Source: Minwuiaceae bacterium (GTDB taxonomy: Bacteria > Pseudomonadota > Alphaproteobacteria > Minwuiales > Minwuiaceae). Taken from it: a DNA stretch of 64,000 nucleotides. Both the position numbers and the translations under genes were made by a program. Shown one piece after another: positions 59,704-64,000 of the stretch. The DNA is taken from assembly GCA_028278525.1 (NCBI GenBank), contig JANQEE010000040.1, positions 46,598-110,597 on the forward strand. The letters run 5' to 3'. Below the pieces are notes generated by a model that did not search any database, was not told the DNA's origin, and saw only the letters and a program-made list of their open reading frames with translations. Each line of letters starts with the position of its first letter. Positions within the stretch are counted from its first letter, which is position 1.

Positions 59704-60591
59704 ATGCTGTTGGAAAAGCTGTTGGCCGGCCTGGATGTGGTGGTCGAGCCGTTCGCGATTTGCCCGGTGCCGGCCGGGCTGCGCGGCCGCTTTGTGCAGG
59801 CGGATTGCGCGACGCTGCATTATGTTGTTGCCGGCTCCGGTTGGCTGTTCGCCAAGGGCGCTGAGCCGCGTCCGCTCGAACCGCACAGCGTGGTGGTCGG
59901 ACCGCCGAATTTGCCTGTCGAAATCGGTTCCCGCGACGCCGCTGAGATCCTGCCCGCGGAGGCCTTTTGCCGGCCGTTGACCGAAGGGCGGGGGCCGTCG
60001 GCCGGTAGCGGCATCGTTGTCGCCTGCGGCCGTATCCACGCTACCTATCAACACGCGGCCGGCCTGTTCGACCGGCTGGAGGCGCCGCTGGTCGAGGCTT
60101 TCGGCGCCGACGACGGTGTCAGCCGGCCGTTCGATGCCTTTCTGGCCGAACTCGCCACGCCCCAGCCCGGCGGCGTCGCCATGGCCGAGGCCCTGTTCCG
60201 GCAATGCCTGGTGGTCCTTCTCCGGCGCTACTGCGACAGCGGCGAGTGCCGGCTGCCCTGGCTATCCGCGCTCGAAGATCCGCGCCTCAACCGGGCGCTG
60301 GCGGCGATGCTGGAGCACCCGGAGCATCCGTTCACGCTGGAGGATCTGGCCGATCTCGCGGGCATGAGCCGGTCCGGCTTCGCCGCCCATTTCGCCGCCG
60401 CGTTCGACCGCCCGCCGATGGAGTACCTGCGCGATTTGCGCCTCAGCCGCGCGGCCCGGCTGCTGGCCACCACCGACCTGCCGGTCAAGACAATCGCCGG
60501 CCGCATCGGCTACCGCAGCCGCAGCCACTTCTCCCGCGCCTTCCGTGACCGCTACGGCGCCGACCCGGCGAGTTACCGCGCGGCAGGGTAG
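59704..60591 (+). CDS. AraC family transcriptional regulator (cupin_6 sensor)
   Basis: A 295-aa regulator. The N-terminal 190 residues form a cupin-type sensor (LHYVVAGSGWLF), and the C terminus has two helix-turn-helix motifs (LEDLADLAGMSRSGFAAHFAAAF and VKTIAGRIGYRSRSHFSRAF). I use ATG 59704 (MLLEKLLAGLDVVVEPF) as the family-typical start; the frame is open to 59575, overlapping the hydrolase start. It probably controls the divergent Tat hydrolase gene. Confidence 0.88.
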   Translation: MLLEKLLAGLDVVVEPFAICPVPAGLRGRFVQADCATLHYVVAGSGWLFAKGAEPRPLEPHSVVVGPPNLPVEIGSRDAAEILPAEAFCRPLTEGRGPSAGSGIVVACGRIHATYQHAAGLFDRLEAPLVEAFGADDGVSRPFDAFLAELATPQPGGVAMAEALFRQCLVVLLRRYCDSGECRLPWLSALEDPRLNRALAAMLEHPEHPFTLEDLADLAGMSRSGFAAHFAAAFDRPPMEYLRDLRLSRAARLLATTDLPVKTIAGRIGYRSRSHFSRAFRDRYGADPASYRAAG

Positions 60592-60594
60592 GGC

Positions 60595-61980
60595 TTACGC
60601 CGCCTGGCGCAGCCCTTCCTTCGACACATGGTGCTCGGTGTCGTCCAGCGCCTTCTCGAAGCGGTCGAACATGGCCTCGATCTCCGCCTCGGTGATGATC
60701 AGCGGCGGGCAGAGCGCCATGGAATCGCCGAGGTTGCGGCTGACCAGCCCGTGCTCCTCGCAGCGGCTGGTGGCGTAAGGGCCGACAGCCTGCGACGGAT
60801 CGAACGCCTTCTTGGTCGCCTTGTCCGCGACCAGCTCGACCGCGCCGATCATGCCGATGCCGCGCGCCTCGCCGACCAGCGGGTGGTCCGCCAGCGCGTT
60901 CAGGCGGCGTTGGAACAGCGGCATGACCTTCTGCACGTGGGCCATCAGGTTGCGCTCTTCCATAAGCTGCAGGGTGCGCAGGGCGACCGCCGCGGCGGTC
61001 GGGTGGCCGCCATAGGTGTAGCCGTGGCCGAAGGTGCCGATCTTCTTGCTCTCGTCGACCATCGCTTCGTACATCTGCTCGGAGACCAGCACCGCGCCGA
61101 TCGGCAGGTAAGCCGACGACAGCGCCTTGGCGCAGCTCAACGCGTCCGGCTCGAAACCGAAGGTCTGGGCGCCCCAGTAGTTGCCGGTCCGGCCGAAGCC
61201 GCAGATCACCTCGTCGGTGATCATCTTCACGTCGTACTTGCGGCAGACTTCCTGCATTTTCGGGAAGTAGCCTTCAGGCGGCACGATCACCCCGCCGGCG
61301 CCCATCACCGGCTCGGCGATGAAGGCCGCGACCGTTTCCGGGCCCTCGTCGTTGATCAACTGCTCCAGGTCCGCCGCCAGCCGGGTGGCGAATTCCTCTT
61401 CGGTCTCGCCTTCCTCCGCATTGCGGTAGTGGTGCGGGCAGGTGGTGTGCTTGACCTGCGGGATCGGCAGGTCGAAGTCCCGGTGGTTGGCCGGCAGCCC
61501 GGTCAGGCTCGCCGCGGCGATGGTGACGCCGTGATAGCCCTTGATCCGGCTGATGATCTTCTTCTTCTCCGGCTTGCCCAGCGCGTTGTTCATGTACCAC
61601 TGAAGCTTGATCTGGGTGTCGTTCGCTTCCGAGCCGGAGCAGGTGAAGAACACCTTGGAGAAGGTGCCCGGCGCCACTTCCTTAAGCTTCTCGGCCAGGT
61701 CGATGATCGGCCCGGACGATTTGTGTGCGAAGTTGTGATAGTACGGCAGCTTACGCATCTGCTGGATCGCCGCCTCGATCAGCTCCTCCTCGCCGAAGCC
61801 GAAGGACGTGCACCACAGGCCGGCCAGCCCCTCGATATACTCCTTGCCCTGGTCGTCATAGACGAACACGCCCTTGCCGCGTTCCAGGATGGTCGGGCCC
61901 TTGGTCTGGTGCAGGGCCAGGTTCGTATAGGGGTGGATAACGTTCTCGATATCGCGTATGGCCGCCGAATTGCTCACCAT
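60595..61980 (-). CDS. class III PLP aminotransferase (omega-amino acid:pyruvate type)
   Basis: A 461-aa PLP-dependent transaminase. SGSEANDTQIKL is the cofactor-phosphate region, FIAEPVMGAGGVIVPP and DEVICGFGRTGNYWGA the ring-stacking part, and the Lys in SCAKALSSAYLPIGAV binds PLP. The group includes omega-amino acid, beta-alanine, taurine and putrescine transaminases. AAAGGAG precedes the ATG. It ends 3 nt from the convergent AraC gene. Confidence 0.92.
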   Translation of the reverse strand: MVSNSAAIRDIENVIHPYTNLALHQTKGPTILERGKGVFVYDDQGKEYIEGLAGLWCTSFGFGEEELIEAAIQQMRKLPYYHNFAHKSSGPIIDLAEKLKEVAPGTFSKVFFTCSGSEANDTQIKLQWYMNNALGKPEKKKIISRIKGYHGVTIAAASLTGLPANHRDFDLPIPQVKHTTCPHHYRNAEEGETEEEFATRLAADLEQLINDEGPETVAAFIAEPVMGAGGVIVPPEGYFPKMQEVCRKYDVKMITDEVICGFGRTGNYWGAQTFGFEPDALSCAKALSSAYLPIGAVLVSEQMYEAMVDESKKIGTFGHGYTYGGHPTAAAVALRTLQLMEERNLMAHVQKVMPLFQRRLNALADHPLVGEARGIGMIGAVELVADKATKKAFDPSQAVGPYATSRCEEHGLVSRNLGDSMALCPPLIITEAEIEAMFDRFEKALDDTEHHVSKEGLRQAA

Positions 61981-62180
61981 GGCGCTGGGCTCCTTTAGGC
62001 TGGCAGATAGAATCTATATAGGGACATTAGGGGGCATTTGCGCGGCGCTGTCAAAGCGCCCTCAACCGCCCTGGAAACGGCGCTTTTTGGGGGAGGGGAG
62101 GCGGCTTTGCTTGCCGCGCGGGCCGCGGTTTCATAATCTGGCCGCAACCAACAGAAACAGCCTCTAAGGGAGGGTTTACT

Positions 62181-63812
62181 TTGCGTGGACTAATGCAGGA
62201 TCGGCCGCTGCTGATCTCTTCGCTGATCGAGTATGCGAACCAGTATCACGGCGATGTCGAACTGGTGTCGCGCTCGGTCGAGGGGCCGATACACCGCTAC
62301 ACCTACGCCGACGCCTACAAACGGTCGAAACAGGTGGCCAATGCGCTGGCCGGCTTCGGCGTCAGGGAAGGCGACCGGATCGGGACGCTCGCCTGGAACA
62401 CCTACCGCCATTTCGAGCTGTATTACGGCATCTCGGGCATGGGCGCCGTCCTGCACACCATCAATCCCCGGCTGTTCCCGGACCAGATCACCTACATCGC
62501 CAACCACGCCGAAGACCGCTTCATCTTCACCGACCTTACATTCGTGCCTTTGTTGGAGCAGATCGCCGACAAGCTGACGTCGGTCGAGGGCTACGTGGTG
62601 ATGACCGACGAAGCCAACATGCCGGAGACCTCGCTGCCGAACGCGGTCTGCTACGAGACCCTGATCGGCAAGCAGAGCGCCGATTTCGACTGGCCGAAAC
62701 TGGACGAGAGCGCGGCCTCCAGCCTCTGCTACACCTCGGGCACGACGGGCAACCCGAAGGGCGTGATGTATTCGCACCGTTCGACCGTGCTGCACAGCTT
62801 CGCCGTCTGCACCATCGACGGCATCGGCATGTCCAGCCACGAGGTGGTGATGCCCGTGGTTCCGATGTTCCACGCCAATGCCTGGGGCACGATCTACGCC
62901 GCGGCGATGTGCGGCGCCAAGATGGTGTTCCCCGGCGCCGGCATGGACGGCCCGTCGATCTACCAGTTGCTCGACGAGGAGAAGGTATCGCTGACGCTCG
63001 CCGTGCCGACCGTCTGGCTCGGCCTGCTGCAGCACCTGCGCGCGGAGTCCAATAAGAAGCTGCCCTACATGCAGCGCGTCGTGATCGGCGGCTCCGCGGC
63101 GCCGCAATCGATGATCGAGGCGTTCGAGAAGGATTACGACGTCCAGGTCATTCACGCCTGGGGCATGACGGAGATGAGCCCGCTCGGCACCACCGGCAAC
63201 ATGCGCGCCAAACATGCCGGCCGGCCCTACGACGAGCAGATCGCCGTCAAGGTCAAGCAGGGCCGCGCCCTCTACGGCGTCGACCTCAAGATCGTCGACG
63301 ACGACGGTAACGAATTGCCGCGCGACGGCGTCGCCTTCGGACGGTTGCTGGTGCGGGGTCCATGGATCACCAACGGCTATTTCAAGGGCGAGGGCGGCGA
63401 TGTGCTCGACGCCGACAGCTGGTTCGATACCGGCGACGTCGCGACGCTGGACCCGGACGGCTATATGCAGATCACCGACCGGTCCAAGGACGTGATCAAG
63501 TCCGGCGGCGAATGGATCAGCTCGATCGACCTGGAAAACGACGCCGTCGGCCATCCGGCGGTGCAGGAAGCGGCGGTCATCGGCGTCGCTCATCCCAAAT
63601 GGGACGAACGGCCATTGCTGCTGGTGATCAAGCAGGACGGCGCGGACGTCTCCAAGGAAGAACTGCTGGAATACATGGCCGGCAAGGTCGCCAAGTGGCA
63701 GGTGCCGGACGACGTGGTCTTCGTCGACGAACTGCCGCACACCGCGACCGGCAAGCTGCTCAAGACCAAGCTGCGCGACGAGTACGAAGGCTATAGGTTG
63801 CCGACGGCCTGA
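62181..63812 (+). CDS. acyl-CoA ligase (DmdB/medium-long chain type)
   Basis: A 543-aa ANL-superfamily ligase. [20 protein letters not shown] is the phosphate-binding motif, [11 protein letters not shown] near residue 330, [24 protein letters not shown] near 415, and the adenylation Lys lies in [14 protein letters not shown]. The N terminus ([15 protein letters not shown]) resembles methylmercaptopropionate-CoA ligase DmdB. The TTG start has AAGGGAGGG 6 nt upstream. Its 3' end is part of the large inverted repeat. Confidence 0.9.
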   Translation: MRGLMQDRPLLISSLIEYANQYHGDVELVSRSVEGPIHRYTYADAYKRSKQVANALAGFGVREGDRIGTLAWNTYRHFELYYGISGMGAVLHTINPRLFPDQITYIANHAEDRFIFTDLTFVPLLEQIADKLTSVEGYVVMTDEANMPETSLPNAVCYETLIGKQSADFDWPKLDESAASSLCYTSGTTGNPKGVMYSHRSTVLHSFAVCTIDGIGMSSHEVVMPVVPMFHANAWGTIYAAAMCGAKMVFPGAGMDGPSIYQLLDEEKVSLTLAVPTVWLGLLQHLRAESNKKLPYMQRVVIGGSAAPQSMIEAFEKDYDVQVIHAWGMTEMSPLGTTGNMRAKHAGRPYDEQIAVKVKQGRALYGVDLKIVDDDGNELPRDGVAFGRLLVRGPWITNGYFKGEGGDVLDADSWFDTGDVATLDPDGYMQITDRSKDVIKSGGEWISSIDLENDAVGHPAVQEAAVIGVAHPKWDERPLLLVIKQDGADVSKEELLEYMAGKVAKWQVPDDVVFVDELPHTATGKLLKTKLRDEYEGYRLPTA

Positions 63813-64000
63813 CGCGCGATTCCTCTGTTGCGGCCTGGCCGGCCCGCTCCCCCGTCCCAACCACCCCGAGGGTACCCTGTATGGGTGGTTGGGACGGGGG
63901 AGCGGGCCGGCCAGGCCGCAACAGAGGAATCGCGCGTCAGGCCGTCAGCAACCTATAGCCTTCGTACTCGTCGCGCAGCTTGGTCTTGAGCAGCTTGCCG
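63749..64000. repeat. large near-perfect inverted repeat with hairpin centre
   Basis: Every base p in 63749-63866 pairs with 127749 minus p in 63883-64000, with one mismatch (63802/63947), giving 118-nt arms around centre 63874.5. The left arm contains the last ~64 nt of the acyl-CoA ligase gene plus its 3' flank. The central part (CCGCTCCCCC ... GGTTGGGACGGGGG) is the same palindromic element as at 38097-38175. The right arm reaches the window edge, so its full length is unknown. Confidence 0.92.
63937..64000 (-). CDS. partial second copy of the acyl-CoA ligase 3' end
   Basis: On the minus strand, entering from beyond the window edge, the frame [20 protein letters not shown] ends in TGA at 63939-63937. 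It matches the C terminus of the ligase at 62181-63812 except that Leu replaces Pro three residues from the end. It is either the tail of a convergent duplicate gene or a fold-back sequencing/amplification artefact. Only 21 codons are visible. Confidence 0.6.
   Translation of the reverse strand, partial: GKLLKTKLRDEYEGYRLLTA

Noticed and set aside
1..64000. tRNA, rRNA, CRISPR arrays, prophage or transposase genes
   Set aside because: I looked on both strands and saw no cloverleaf-like genes, regularly spaced repeats, integrases or transposases.

Overview
The window is high-GC, gene-dense and typically bacterial. A C4-pathway 5-aminolevulinate synthase (hemA), a TlyA/dxs/ispA/xseB block, many ATGA-type gene overlaps, abundant acyl-CoA metabolism genes and an RND efflux pair point to a free-living, probably aquatic or marine alphaproteobacterium, perhaps in or near Rhodospirillales. 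This placement is inferred from gene content; there is no rRNA in the window. I see no tRNA, rRNA, CRISPR array, prophage or insertion sequence. Almost all sequence is chromosomal housekeeping and catabolic DNA.

Layout. 1-4.8 kb: a REP-like palindrome, then a minus-strand operon (small helical protein, Sua5/TsaC, FAD-linked dehydrogenase, MFS transporter, DUF1194 vWA protein) whose last three genes overlap by 4 nt each. 5-12 kb: a DmdC-like acyl-CoA dehydrogenase, a PEP-CTERM-like secreted protein, a LysE exporter, two lipoproteins of unknown role, and a GST / ArsR / SRPBCC locus with an AT-rich operator. 12.3-19.6 kb: a promoter overlapped by a perfect 22-bp palindrome drives a plus-strand catabolic run (MBL-fold hydrolase, PaaG-like enoyl-CoA hydratase/isomerase, Baeyer-Villiger-type monooxygenase, SDR, small protein, VOC protein, two HAD phosphatases), then a second DUF1194 protein. 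20-26.4 kb: thioesterase, DUF1344 protein, then a heme block: TonB-dependent receptor, a 51-aa HemP gene behind a Fur-like box, a trypsin-like lipoprotein overlapping hemA, and an orphan HPt protein. 26.4-32.7 kb: alkane hydroxylase AlkB convergent to a four-gene operon (NicX-like ring-cleavage dioxygenase, alpha/beta hydrolase, acyl-CoA dehydrogenase, acyl-CoA ligase) that is divergent from a MarR regulator across a strongly palindromic AT-rich operator.

32.7-43.5 kb: RND pump and adaptor, a histone-deacetylase-family amidohydrolase, an intergenic palindrome, then xseB-ispA-dxs-tlyA-RNA methyltransferase (isoprenoid precursor and RNA modification block). 43.4-54.5 kb: a methyltransferase, SppA, a coupled DCC / SDR-DoxX fusion / DUF2269 trio, an AhpD-like protein, aroC, fabI, a YihY-family protein, nrtS, a DnaJ-type co-chaperone and a glycine-zipper lipoprotein. 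54.6-64 kb: pdxH, a cation diffusion facilitator, a 92-aa protein and an SDR preceded by an FNR/FixK-type palindrome, a diiron protein with a second such box over its promoter, a Tat-exported cysteine hydrolase divergent from an AraC regulator, a class III aminotransferase, and a DmdB-like acyl-CoA ligase.

The right edge is unusual: the last ~250 bases are one near-perfect inverted repeat. The 3' end of the acyl-CoA ligase reappears on the opposite strand around a hairpin element, so the window ends inside a second, convergent copy or a fold-back artefact. The most interesting biology I can support is the unlabelled hemP/heme-receptor locus, the MarR-controlled NicX-like operon, the palindrome-controlled monooxygenase operon and the terminal inverted duplication. 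I did not find a defence system or a clearly new multi-gene machine.
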